Of a DNA stretch of 64,000 bases, positions 36,265 to 44,623 are shown piece after piece; positions within the stretch are counted from its first letter, which is position 1; each line of letters opens with the position of its first letter. The stretch is from positions 1 through 64,000 of the forward strand of contig JBPRGG010000052.1 of assembly GCA_051418075.1 (NCBI GenBank). Direction: 5' to 3'. Source of the stretch: JBPRGG01 sp051418075. GTDB taxonomy: Bacteria; Bacteroidota; Bacteroidia; Cytophagales; Cyclobacteriaceae. The notes beneath the pieces were generated by a model. It worked only from the letters and a program-made list of their open reading frames with translations, made no database searches and was not told where the DNA came from. The translations under genes and the position numbers were made by a program.

Positions 36265-36606
36265 GGATAAATTTATATAAAAATAATTTAAAGAAGAATT
36301 ACCTGGTGTGATAAATCAGAATGGCGGAAATACTTATTTTTGTTGAATTACAAAAAGGCCAGGAGGCGAAGCGAAAGACCGACATGGCTAAGGGAAAAAG
36401 TTCAGGCCGGAGTAAACTGATCCTACAGAAACAGGAGATTTCTATGGGTACCAGTTCCAACCTGGCGGGAGGCAAGGCTTTCGCCGCCGCGAGGAGGCAT
36501 TAGTGAGTGGGCTCAAGCGGAAGGCAGTGCGCCTTCATTAAAAACAATTCTCTGCAAAGTTTGCTTATAATGCATCAAATGAAACTACTATAAAACTCAT
36601 AGACAC
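36265..36606. other. Intergenic region with a GC-rich, structured island
   Basis: From about 36350 to 36540 the base composition jumps well above the surrounding DNA. It contains short hairpins, including a perfect GAAGGC/GCCTTC stem (36524-36529, 36535-36540), TCCT/AGGA and GGCG/CGCC pairs. Both strands carry short open frames without family likeness. I see no terminal repeats or transposase. It looks foreign to its context and may be a dispersed repeat or a structured RNA. Confidence 0.45.
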
Positions 36607-37266
36607 ATGGATACAACAAGGATATTGGATTTCATAGCCGGATTAAAGCAAAATAACCATAAAGATTGGATGGATGCCCACCGGGAGGAATATTTGGCAG
36701 CCAAGGCTGAATTTGAAAAGCTGATCAACTTTTTAATTCCGCAGTTGCAGCAATTTGATGAATCCATTCATGGTGTGCTGGCCAAAGACTGCATTTTCAG
36801 GATCAATCGTGATATTCGTTTTAGCAAAGATAAATCTCCCTATAAAACTAATTTTGGGGCTTTTATGGCGGAGGGAGGGAGAAAAACCTGGAAAGCTGGA
36901 TATTACCTGCACCTGGAGCCGGGAGATGAATCCATGATTGCCGGGGGTATCTATATGCCTCCGGGAGAGGTGCTCAAAAAGATCAGGCAGGAGGTGGATT
37001 ATAATCCGGCTGAATTAAAAAAGATCGTGAGCCAGGAAAAATTCCGGCAAAATTTTGAAGAGATCCAGGGAGAAAAATTAAAAACCGCCCCCAAAGGCTA
37101 TCCGGCAGATCATCCCAACATTGAATTTTTAAAATTGAAGAGCTATACCGTGCTGCATAAGGTTCCTGATCGGGTTGTAAAATCAGCTGAATTCCCTGAT
37201 AAAGTGGTGGAAGTATTTTCAGTCATGCATCCGTTTAATGAGTATCTGAATGTGGCAGTGTCATGA
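36607..37266 (+). CDS. DUF2461 (TIGR02453) family protein
   Basis: A 219-residue cytosolic protein of the widely conserved DUF2461 family, function unknown. Typical blocks are FLAxLxxNNxKxW-like FIAGLKQNNHKDWMDAHR at the start, FRINRDIRFSKDKSPYKTNF near 68-87, and AGYYLHLEPGDESMIAGGIYMP. The length is normal. It stands alone between the GC-rich island and a terminator it shares with the convergent response regulator gene. Confidence 0.88.
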   Translation: MDTTRILDFIAGLKQNNHKDWMDAHREEYLAAKAEFEKLINFLIPQLQQFDESIHGVLAKDCIFRINRDIRFSKDKSPYKTNFGAFMAEGGRKTWKAGYYLHLEPGDESMIAGGIYMPPGEVLKKIRQEVDYNPAELKKIVSQEKFRQNFEEIQGEKLKTAPKGYPADHPNIEFLKLKSYTVLHKVPDRVVKSAEFPDKVVEVFSVMHPFNEYLNVAVS

Positions 37267-37274
37267 CAGGAGTT

Positions 37275-37310
37275 AAAAAAGCCACTTTTCATTTAATTAA
37301 GTGGCTTTCA
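37275..37310 (-). terminator. Bidirectional terminator between DUF2461 and the two-component operon
   Basis: Perfect 10-base arms AAAGCCACTT (37278-37287) and AAGTGGCTTT (37299-37308). On the minus strand the stem is followed by six T, so it serves the response-regulator operon best; on the plus strand the T-run is only three. Confidence 0.75.
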
Positions 37311-37333
37311 AATTCTATTCATTAAGAAGTACA

Positions 37334-38032
37334 TCACGCCTTCACCTCCAGTTTAAAGCCTACACTATGATAATTATTGATCTCTATGCTTGGGTCTTCC
37401 TTTAAATATTTTCTCAGGCGCGAAATAAATACATCCAGGCTGCGACCCACAAAGTAATCATCATTGCCCCAGATCTTCAGCAGGATTTCTTCCCGCTTCA
37501 GGATGTTTTCTGTGTTGGTACAGAACATTTTAAGCAGTGCTGCTTCTTTCTGGGTCAGCTTTTTTTCCTGTTCTCCCCAGGCTAATATCTGATTGCGGTA
37601 ATCAAACTGGTAGGAACCGATTTGATAGATTTCCTGTTCTTTTTCTTTTCTGGTTTGTCTGGAAAAAGAAGATCTTTTCAGAAAGACTTCAATACGGAAA
37701 ATAAGTTCTTCAATGGAAAATGGCTTGGTAATATAATCATCAGCACCGGCTTTAAATCCGGTGATCTTATCTTCTTTCATGGCTTTAGCGGTGAGAAAAA
37801 TTACCGGTATTTCCTCATCCTGTTGCCGGATCTTTTCAACCAGGGAAATGCCATCCAGCTTGGGAAGCATAATATCAATGATACAAAGATCAAAATGCTG
37901 GTTTTGATAAATGTGCCAGGCTATTTCCCCATCCTCGCAAAGGGTGACCTGGTAATCATTTACCTCCAGGTTGTCTTTGGTGACAAACCCTAAATTGATA
38001 TCATCTTCTACCAATAAAATACTCGCTTTCAT
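37334..38032 (-). CDS. OmpR/PhoB-family response regulator
   Basis: DNA-binding regulator of 232 residues. The receiver domain has the acidic pocket (Glu9, Asp10, Asp11), phospho-acceptor Asp53 in CIIDIMLPKLDG, Thr in IFLTAKA and the conserved Lys in ITKPFS. A winged-helix output domain (about 135-230) ends in the expected VGFKLEV. Its start overlaps the kinase stop by four bases (ATGA), so the two are coupled. The palindromes upstream of the divergent DUF1573 gene are candidate targets. Confidence 0.94.
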   Translation of the reverse strand: MKASILLVEDDINLGFVTKDNLEVNDYQVTLCEDGEIAWHIYQNQHFDLCIIDIMLPKLDGISLVEKIRQQDEEIPVIFLTAKAMKEDKITGFKAGADDYITKPFSIEELIFRIEVFLKRSSFSRQTRKEKEQEIYQIGSYQFDYRNQILAWGEQEKKLTQKEAALLKMFCTNTENILKREEILLKIWGNDDYFVGRSLDVFISRLRKYLKEDPSIEINNYHSVGFKLEVKA

Positions 38033-39303
38033 TGACTGCTGACTGTTGGTAATTGAATTTTAAATGTACTGCCCTGATCGATTTCACTATCCACCCAGAT
38101 TTTCCCTCTGTGCTCTTTGACCATTACCTTCACATAATTCAATCCCAAACCAAAACCTTTTACATTGTAAACATTACCAGTGGGCACCCGGTAAAACTTT
38201 TCGAATATCTTTTTTTGTACCTCCCTGGCCAGTCCGATACCATTATCTTTGATCAATATGTCCAGACTGCCGTTTTGATTTTTGGTTTCGATAGCTATTT
38301 CAGGCTTCTCCCGATTATATTTGATCGCATTATCCATCAGATTATATAACACATTGGTTATATGTAGATGATCCGCTAAAACATAGGGGTTTTCTGCCCC
38401 TAATTTCATTTTTAGCTGGCCATCTTTTTGTTGCAGGGATGGATGGATGATTTTTATAGAGTTTTTGATAATCTCATGCAGATTTATTTTTTCCTTTTTC
38501 AGGTTGATTTTTTCTTTCTCAGCAGTGGCCATTTGCAAGATCCTTTCCACCTGGGTTTTTAACCGGTTGGCTTCCTGATCAATGATATTGGCGTAATGCT
38601 TCAGGCGATGAGGAGAATGGGTGATTTCAGGGTTTTTTAACACATTAGACGATATGGAGATGGTAGCAATAGGTGTCTTAAATTCATGAGTCATATTATT
38701 AATAAAATCTCGCTGGATCTCTGACAAACGTTTTTGCTTAAAAACCACAAAAAGCGTATAGGAAAAGAAAATGATCACAAGTAAAACCACAAATGAAGAT
38801 ACTGACCATAAACCTATCTGCTTGAACAGTTCAATATTTTTGGTAGGGAAAAATACCCCAAAATAATAATGTTCTTTGGCCCATACCGGTAATTCAGTGT
38901 GTTTATGAGGTTTTTCATTGTTCTGGAAAGAAACATAATTCCCGTAAGCCATTTTGTTGTTATGACAATCGTATATGCCAAATTCAAAATCTACCAGCAG
39001 GTTCTTTTTCTCAAATTCTCTTTTGATCAAATGTTCCAGGACTTCCTTTTCAATAGTATTGCTGATCTTTACCACAAAATAATCGTCTGAAAGCTGGTTA
39101 ACTACCTTAGGACCAGTAAATTCTGCATTGTTGTATTTATAGATATGATGAGCTACTGATTGTAAACCATGCTTCACTTCCCTGTTGAACTGGGTTTCTT
39201 TCAGGTCATAGGCTTTTCTGACCCAATGAATTTGAGTCACAATAATCCCAATTATGGAAAGTGTTCCAAGTATGATAATGGATCTGATGGTATTACGACT
39301 CAT
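38029..39303 (-). CDS. Membrane sensor histidine kinase
   Basis: HisKA-type kinase of 424 residues, cognate of the overlapping response regulator. Membrane helices lie near 9-29 and 158-180 and enclose a periplasmic sensor of about 125 residues of no known fold. The phospho-acceptor box is NMTHEFKTPIATI (His near 207), followed by an N-box (NVLYNLMDNAIKYN), G1 (IKDNGIGLA) and G2 (KGFGLGLNYVK). No HAMP domain is clear. The input is unknown. Confidence 0.93.
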   Translation of the reverse strand: MSRNTIRSIIILGTLSIIGIIVTQIHWVRKAYDLKETQFNREVKHGLQSVAHHIYKYNNAEFTGPKVVNQLSDDYFVVKISNTIEKEVLEHLIKREFEKKNLLVDFEFGIYDCHNNKMAYGNYVSFQNNEKPHKHTELPVWAKEHYYFGVFFPTKNIELFKQIGLWSVSSFVVLLVIIFFSYTLFVVFKQKRLSEIQRDFINNMTHEFKTPIATISISSNVLKNPEITHSPHRLKHYANIIDQEANRLKTQVERILQMATAEKEKINLKKEKINLHEIIKNSIKIIHPSLQQKDGQLKMKLGAENPYVLADHLHITNVLYNLMDNAIKYNREKPEIAIETKNQNGSLDILIKDNGIGLAREVQKKIFEKFYRVPTGNVYNVKGFGLGLNYVKVMVKEHRGKIWVDSEIDQGSTFKIQLPTVSSQ

Positions 39304-39345
39304 AAGTCATAAAACTAAATTATTAACCCGTTTATTTAAAATGTT

Positions 39346-39404
39346 TTAACGTTTCATTAACATTAATTATATTTATATTAACGTTAAGATAAAACATAAA
39401 TTTG
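39346..39404 (+). promoter_or_regulatory. Candidate operators and promoter upstream of the DUF1573 gene
   Basis: TTAACGTT (39346-39353) and the 10-base palindrome TTAACGTTAA (39378-39387) are spaced 32 bases apart, about three helical turns. A perfect -7 element TAAATTTG follows at 39397-39404, with no -33 TTG; the palindrome lies at that place instead. This is the layout expected of an activator-dependent promoter. The adjacent response regulator could be the activator, which is inference. Confidence 0.4.
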
Positions 39405-39490
39405 CAAATTTGTAAAGAACTTCATTGATTAGTTCAATTAAGTTCTGGAATAGTTTTTGAATATCTAATTTATTAAAAATTGAAACCATC

Positions 39491-39895
39491 ATGAAAAAAC
39501 TTTTATTTGTTATTTTATTTGCTGCTGCTGGTGTGTTGTTGATGTCAGCAGTTGAAAAACCTATGGGAATGGCCCAGTTTAAATGGGTAGAAACTACCCA
39601 CGATTTTGAAAAAATTCCCCAGGGTACTCCGGCCAGTACAGAGTTTAAATTTAAAAATGTGGGTGATGTTCCCCTGGTAATTACCAATGTGCAGGGGTCT
39701 TGTGGTTGTACAGTTACCGATTATACCAAAGAACCAGTGGCACCAGGTAAAGAAGGCATGGTCAAAGCTACTTATAATGCGGCTCGGGTAGGAGCATTTA
39801 ATAAAACGGTTCGTGTAACTGCTAATATTGAGGGAGGTACTGAAACCCTTACAATAAAAGGCGAAGTAGTCTCTCAAGCTGAAGCTAAGAAATAA
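39491..39895 (+). CDS. DUF1573 exported protein
   Basis: A 134-residue protein with signal peptide (cleavage near VLLMSA) and one DUF1573 immunoglobulin-like domain: FKWVETTHDFEKIPQGTPAS, FKFKNVGDVPLVITNVQGSC and the GCT motif after it. Such small proteins are abundant in Bacteroidota and likely periplasmic, without a known activity. It is the only gene between the divergent two-component operon and a terminator. Confidence 0.88.
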   Translation: MKKLLFVILFAAAGVLLMSAVEKPMGMAQFKWVETTHDFEKIPQGTPASTEFKFKNVGDVPLVITNVQGSCGCTVTDYTKEPVAPGKEGMVKATYNAARVGAFNKTVRVTANIEGGTETLTIKGEVVSQAEAKK

Positions 39896-39920
39896 CTAAG
39901 TATACATAAATAGGATCATC

Positions 39921-39955
39921 AAAAGCTGCCTCCATTTACAGGGGCAGCTTTTATT
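39921..39955 (+). terminator. Terminator after the DUF1573 gene
   Basis: Stem AAAAGCTGCC (39921-39930) / GGCAGCTTTT (39943-39952), ten perfect pairs. It overlaps the stop codon of the convergent DUF892 gene and can work in both directions. Confidence 0.78.
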
Positions 39956-40385
39956 ATATAGCTTGTGGATTCAGGATCTCTTTAGCTTCATTATAGCCTA
40001 ATTTATCTGCGATTCTAAGGGCACAGGAAATTGAATTTTTTTCATAATCCTCAATTTTGCGGGCGGTGGTTTTCAATTCATTGTCGGAAATGGCTAAATC
40101 ATCATAATTCATTCTGAATTTTTCAGCTTCAGAAATCAATAGTTCTACTTCAGGACTATTCTTTTCACTTAGGGGAATATCATAAATTTCGCTTAATTCC
40201 TCCAGTTGCATTAACTTCAGTTGAGAATTTTTTTGTAATTGAATGAAGAGATTTTTTAATTGCTGATCTGAAGCTTGTCTTTCTAATTTAATAAAAGCCA
40301 AAGACATCTGAATCTCTACATTATATAATTGCTGAATAGATTCTTCGAAAGTTTCTTCCTGTTTAAAAAAATCGTTATAGGTCAT
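39954..40385 (-). CDS. DUF892 (YciE/YciF) ferritin-like protein
   Basis: A helical protein of 143 codons, started at the ATG at 40385 (MTYNDFFKQEETFEESIQQLYNVEIQM) since the longer frame adds a non-conserved 26 residues. The four-helix pattern and the last helices (TARKIEDYEKNSISCALRIADKLGYNEAKEIL) match the DUF892 stress-protein family, whose members have a ferritin-like fold. Some metal ligands of the family seem to be missing (no His in the second helix), so metal binding is doubtful. Confidence 0.72.
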   Translation of the reverse strand: MTYNDFFKQEETFEESIQQLYNVEIQMSLAFIKLERQASDQQLKNLFIQLQKNSQLKLMQLEELSEIYDIPLSEKNSPEVELLISEAEKFRMNYDDLAISDNELKTTARKIEDYEKNSISCALRIADKLGYNEAKEILNPQAI

Positions 40386-40652
40386 AATAATAAAAATTGG
40401 GTTTATTAAATTAACAGGTAAGATATTCGATCTGTTTATGCTTGAAAATTTAAATTCTCTCAAAAGAAGAAGCTTAAATTTGAATTTATTAAAAATTAGA
40501 ATAGATAATTTGGGGTTTAATATTTTAATTTAATATTATTATCAGGATTTAGATGTTTTATTAATGAATAATTTTTTTTACATTCTAGCTAAATAATTAT
40601 AAACTGCCTGAAAGAGTAGGGTTAATTGTATTAAATGATAGTGGTTTGAATA

Positions 40653-41372
40653 TCAACCAGATGTAGCATTCTGGCCCGGTTTGGATTCTTTTTTGCCCCA
40701 GTCGAGTTTAAAGTAAAAGTACAATAGTATGGCCAATAGTATCAAGCCTTCAATGAAGCCTGCCAATACATCAGAAGCCCAATGGGCACCCAGGTAAACC
40801 CGCGAAAATGGAACAGCAAGAATAAGGGCCAGGCATATAGGTATTACCAGGATCCTGATCCAGTTATTTACAGATTTTAATCGGGCTACGAATACCAGTA
40901 TAATACCAAAAAATACTACATAATGAACCGTATGGCCACTGGGGAAGCTCTGATGCTTGGCCTGGACCAATGTATCAACCAGGTCACCGGTAGGTCTTTG
41001 GCGGTTAATCAGAAGCTTCAGGCCAAAATTTATGACGGAAGCTAATGAGCTAAGGATGATAAATAAGGCTTCCTTATAATATTTAGCCAATAGCCAGATC
41101 AGGGCTACCCCAATTATCATGGGTATGGCTATCTGGTTTTCTCCAAACAGGCTAACCGTTTTCATGATAAAGTCCAGGATGGGACTGCGCTCTTCCTGTA
41201 ATTCCCGGGAAAGGGTGGCTTCAAACTGCGTAATGGAAAACTGGGAAATGATAAATGTAATTAGTAAAAACAAAACCAGCAGGGCTATAATAAAATAAAC
41301 GGCTATTTTTTTTCCATTTATCTTATTTAATTGGTTGATCGACTTTACCTTTAAACTTTTTACCAGATCCAT
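40653..41372 (-). CDS. PAP2-family membrane phosphatase
   Basis: Membrane phosphatase of 239 residues with about six helices. All three signature motifs are present: KLLINRQRP, PSGHT, and SRVYLGAHWASD with catalytic His and Asp. The family includes undecaprenyl-pyrophosphate and lipid phosphatases. It is divergent from the radical SAM gene with a gap of about 40 bases, so the promoters must overlap. The lipid substrate is not determined. Confidence 0.92.
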   Translation of the reverse strand: MDLVKSLKVKSINQLNKINGKKIAVYFIIALLVLFLLITFIISQFSITQFEATLSRELQEERSPILDFIMKTVSLFGENQIAIPMIIGVALIWLLAKYYKEALFIILSSLASVINFGLKLLINRQRPTGDLVDTLVQAKHQSFPSGHTVHYVVFFGIILVFVARLKSVNNWIRILVIPICLALILAVPFSRVYLGAHWASDVLAGFIEGLILLAILLYFYFKLDWGKKESKPGQNATSG

Positions 41373-41410
41373 ATTAATTTAAGGTTAAATTGTATTAATT
41401 GTTTAATGGA

Positions 41411-42433
41411 ATGAAACAAGCCTGGTCAGATTATTTAGCTTTTTTAAAGTGCCTTACACCAGGTAAAATAGCTAATCTGATCGGTGTATTTACCAGTTTT
41501 TATTGGTCCAGGCTGGTAAAAAAGCCTGTCATGTGGGGATTGCCGGTCAGTCTGTCTTATGAACCCACTACCCATTGTAATTTACGCTGTCCGCAGTGCC
41601 CCAGTGGGTTACGAACCTTTACCAGACCTACCGGTATGGCTCACTATCAAAAGTTTATTCGGGTGATTGATCAGGTTTTTCCTCAGCTGACTTATCTTTT
41701 ACTTTATTTTCAGGGTGAACCCTATTTAAATCCGGACTTCTTCCGAATGGTAGCTTATGCCCGCCAAAAGAAAATATATGTGGCTACCTCTACCAATGGC
41801 CATTATCTTAAGGATGAAGATGCCCAAAAAACCGTAACTTCCGGTTTGAACCGGTTAATCATATCCATTGATGGGATAACACAATCGAATTATCAAAAGT
41901 ACAGGGTAGGGGGCAACCTGGAAAAGGTATTAAATGGTATCCAAAGGATTGTTTACTGGAAAAAGAAGCTAAGAAAAAATCATCCTTACCTGGTGATCCA
42001 GTTCATTGTAATGAAGCATAATGAAGCAGAGGTACCGTTGGTAAAAAAATGGTTTAATCATTCCGGAGCTGATAAACTGTTGTTTAAAACTGCTCAGATC
42101 TATGATTATCACAATGGTTCCGATTTGTTGCCCCGCCAGGAAAAATATGCCCGCTATCAAAGATCAGGTAATAACAAATATATGATCAAGAGCAATTTAT
42201 TCAATCACTGCTGGAGAATGTGGCACTCCTGTGTATTTACCTGGGATGGAAAAGTGATTCCCTGCTGTTTTGATAAAGATGCCAAATACCAGCTGGGGGA
42301 AATATCGAAGCAGGATTTCAAATCCATCTGGTACAGTCAGGCTTATAATATTTTCCGACAACAGCTTTTAAATAGCCGTAAAGAAATTGATATTTGTCAG
42401 AATTGTACAGAAGGCACAAAAGTATGGATCTAA
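41411..42433 (+). CDS. Radical SAM/SPASM protein
   Basis: Iron-sulfur enzyme of 340 residues. I start it at the ATG at 41411 (MKQAWSDYLAF), as the longer frame needs a TTG. The SAM cluster motif CNLRCPQC gives Cys56, Cys60 and Cys63. A C-terminal SPASM-like region has cysteines in WRMWHSCVF, VIPCCFD and DICQNCTEG for an auxiliary cluster. SPASM proteins modify peptides or small molecules. It is paired with a class IV aminotransferase 10 bases downstream, and no precursor peptide gene was seen. Confidence 0.9.
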   Translation: MKQAWSDYLAFLKCLTPGKIANLIGVFTSFYWSRLVKKPVMWGLPVSLSYEPTTHCNLRCPQCPSGLRTFTRPTGMAHYQKFIRVIDQVFPQLTYLLLYFQGEPYLNPDFFRMVAYARQKKIYVATSTNGHYLKDEDAQKTVTSGLNRLIISIDGITQSNYQKYRVGGNLEKVLNGIQRIVYWKKKLRKNHPYLVIQFIVMKHNEAEVPLVKKWFNHSGADKLLFKTAQIYDYHNGSDLLPRQEKYARYQRSGNNKYMIKSNLFNHCWRMWHSCVFTWDGKVIPCCFDKDAKYQLGEISKQDFKSIWYSQAYNIFRQQLLNSRKEIDICQNCTEGTKVWI

Positions 42434-42443
42434 TTTTAATTAA

Positions 42444-43274
42444 ATGAAAACCTATCATTATTTTTTAAATGGGAAGATCTTACCAGCTGATCAGGCTTTC
42501 CTTTCAGTACGTGATATCGGGATATTAAGGGGTTTTGGCATTTTTGATTTTTTTCGTACCTATAAAGGTAAACCATTGTTAATGGAAAAATATCTGGAAC
42601 GCTTTCACCGGTCAGCCCAGGCCATGAATTTGCCTTTAAAACATGCTGTCGATGAGCTAAAAAATATTATCTCAGAACTACTGGAAAAGAATGATTCCCT
42701 TCAGGCGGGTATTCGATTGATCTTGACCGGAGGGATTTCTCCTGATGCATTTAGCCCGGCCCAGCCTAACTTTGCCATATTGGTCGAACCATTACATTTT
42801 CCATCAGATGAGGTGTTTCAAAAGGGTATAAAATTAATTACCCATCAATATCAGCGGGAATGGAGCCGTATCAAAACCACCAATTATTTATCTGCTATTT
42901 TACTTCAGCCCAAGATCAAAGCGGAAAAGGCATTTGATGTTTTATTTCATTTTAACCGGGAAGTGCGGGAAGTGTCTCGCAGCAATGTATTTTTGATTAA
43001 GGATCAAAAGGTGATTACACCTGAACAGCATATATTATTGGGGGTTACCCGTAAAAAGGTGATTGAACTGGCCAGTCAACATTACCAGGTAGAAGAACGA
43101 ACGATAAGTATGGATGAAATTGCTACTGCTGATGAGTTTTTTATGACCGGGACTACCAAAAAGGTGCTACCGGTAGTGCAGATAGATCAGCATCGTATCC
43201 ATGAAGGAAAGCCCGGCCCTGTAACCAGGCACTTAATGAAAATTTTTGCTGACTTTGAAGAAAGTATATTATAA
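42444..43274 (+). CDS. Class IV aminotransferase (BCAT/DAAT/ADC-lyase fold)
   Basis: Fold type IV PLP enzyme of 276 residues. The catalytic lysine is Lys144 in SRIKTTNYLSAI. EVREVSRSNVFLI and TADEFFMTGTTKKVLPV are the standard cofactor-site segments. The family covers branched-chain amino acids, D-amino acids and aminodeoxychorismate lyase; the length suits the last two. It is probably co-transcribed with the radical SAM gene, so the two may act on one amino-acid-derived metabolite. Confidence 0.88.
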   Translation: MKTYHYFLNGKILPADQAFLSVRDIGILRGFGIFDFFRTYKGKPLLMEKYLERFHRSAQAMNLPLKHAVDELKNIISELLEKNDSLQAGIRLILTGGISPDAFSPAQPNFAILVEPLHFPSDEVFQKGIKLITHQYQREWSRIKTTNYLSAILLQPKIKAEKAFDVLFHFNREVREVSRSNVFLIKDQKVITPEQHILLGVTRKKVIELASQHYQVEERTISMDEIATADEFFMTGTTKKVLPVVQIDQHRIHEGKPGPVTRHLMKIFADFEESIL

Positions 43275-43428
43275 ACCTGAACTTTCTTCTTTTTCTGCCC
43301 CGGATAAACCAGCATTGTTTAAAGGCTGGAATTGAAAAGGAATATTCTAAAAACAGATACAATTTTTCTGTGTTTTGCGCTTTACATATTAAAAATTATA
43401 GTAAAATTACGTTCCCAAATAATATAAA

Positions 43429-44436
43429 ATGATGAAAGTTACCCAAATTGTCTTAGGACTTGTTTTACTGGGATTATGGAGTAGTTGCACTTCGGATAAG
43501 GTAACAAATTCTGATAAAATTCCAGTAGTTTTCGATACAGATGCCAACAATGAACTGGATGATCAGCATGCCCTGGCTTACCTTTTAATGAATGGTGAAA
43601 CATTTGACCTGAAAGCAGTTACTGTAAATGCTACCTACAACGGAGGTGATATCGAAGGGCATTACCAGGAAGCAGAGCGGGTGATGCGTTTATGCCAGCG
43701 GGAAAATGTTCCTTTATTAAAAGGGGCAAATGATAATTTTGATCAGATAAAATCGCAGGTTGATCAAGAGGCATTTGATGGGGCTGAGGCGGTTGATTTT
43801 ATCATCGAAACAGCTAAAGTGCAGGAGGGGCAGCCATTGGTGGTATTGGCAGTGGGGAAACTGACCAATGTGGCCCTGGCTCTGGAAAAAGATCCCTCCA
43901 TTGCCTCCAACATCCGCCTGGTATGGTTAGGGTCCAATTATCCCAAACCGGGAGAATATAACCAGGATAATGATACTGTCTCCATGAATTATCTTTTGAA
44001 TCATTCCGTACCTTTTGAAATGGTCACCGTCAGATATGGTGAACCTTCCGGTACTTCTGCAGTCAGGGTTACCAAAGAGGAAATCAACCAAAATATGCCG
44101 GGTAAAGGTCCTCAGGTAGATCAACCTGTAATGGGGCGTCATGGTCAGGCATTTAACAATTTCGGAGACTATTCCGTCAATTTATTTGAACATATTGATT
44201 ATCATGGAGAAGAAAAGTCAAGGGCTTTATTTGATATGGCAGCTGTGGCCATAGTTAAAAATCCTGATTGGGGAGAAGTGAAGGAAATACCGGCTCCGAT
44301 TTTGATAGATAATCAATGGGTGGAAAGACCAGATAATGACAGATCCATATTGCTTTGGGAAAACTTCGACAGGGATCAATTAATAGAAGATTTCTATCAC
44401 ACCATGGAGCATTATCATTTAGTGTCTGTTCCTTAA
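43429..44436 (+). CDS. Nucleoside hydrolase-like lipoprotein
   Basis: Predicted lipoprotein (signal ending LWSSC) of the inosine/uridine-preferring nucleoside hydrolase fold. The calcium-binding motif is FDTDANNELDDQHAL, where the usual DTDxxxDD spacing is extended by one residue. VVLAVGKLTNVALAL and ALFDMAAVA are the other family blocks. Such exported forms often cleave nucleosides or other ribosides in the periplasm. It is monocistronic. Confidence 0.82.
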   Translation: MMKVTQIVLGLVLLGLWSSCTSDKVTNSDKIPVVFDTDANNELDDQHALAYLLMNGETFDLKAVTVNATYNGGDIEGHYQEAERVMRLCQRENVPLLKGANDNFDQIKSQVDQEAFDGAEAVDFIIETAKVQEGQPLVVLAVGKLTNVALALEKDPSIASNIRLVWLGSNYPKPGEYNQDNDTVSMNYLLNHSVPFEMVTVRYGEPSGTSAVRVTKEEINQNMPGKGPQVDQPVMGRHGQAFNNFGDYSVNLFEHIDYHGEEKSRALFDMAAVAIVKNPDWGEVKEIPAPILIDNQWVERPDNDRSILLWENFDRDQLIEDFYHTMEHYHLVSVP

Positions 44437-44623
44437 AGAACCTTTTAACCGGTATTTATTTTGATGTTCTGGTTTCCTGATCAAGATTAATCTAATTACA
44501 CCTAAATGCGGCCTTAGGTCACCAGCAGATTTAACAAAAATGACTGGTGGCTGTAAATTATCCTCTTTTTTTGCATATTTTTAAGGATATTGATCATTTT
44601 TTTAAATAGCATACCATCAGTCT

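Noticed and set aside
36321..36503. 60-codon ORF in the GC-rich island
   Set aside because: No ribosome-binding site, no known family, and the opposite strand is equally open; better described as an unusual intergenic segment.
44520..44549. CACCAG/CTGGTG hairpin before the giant transporter gene
   Set aside because: Six pairs with an 18-base loop and no adjoining T-run; could be chance.
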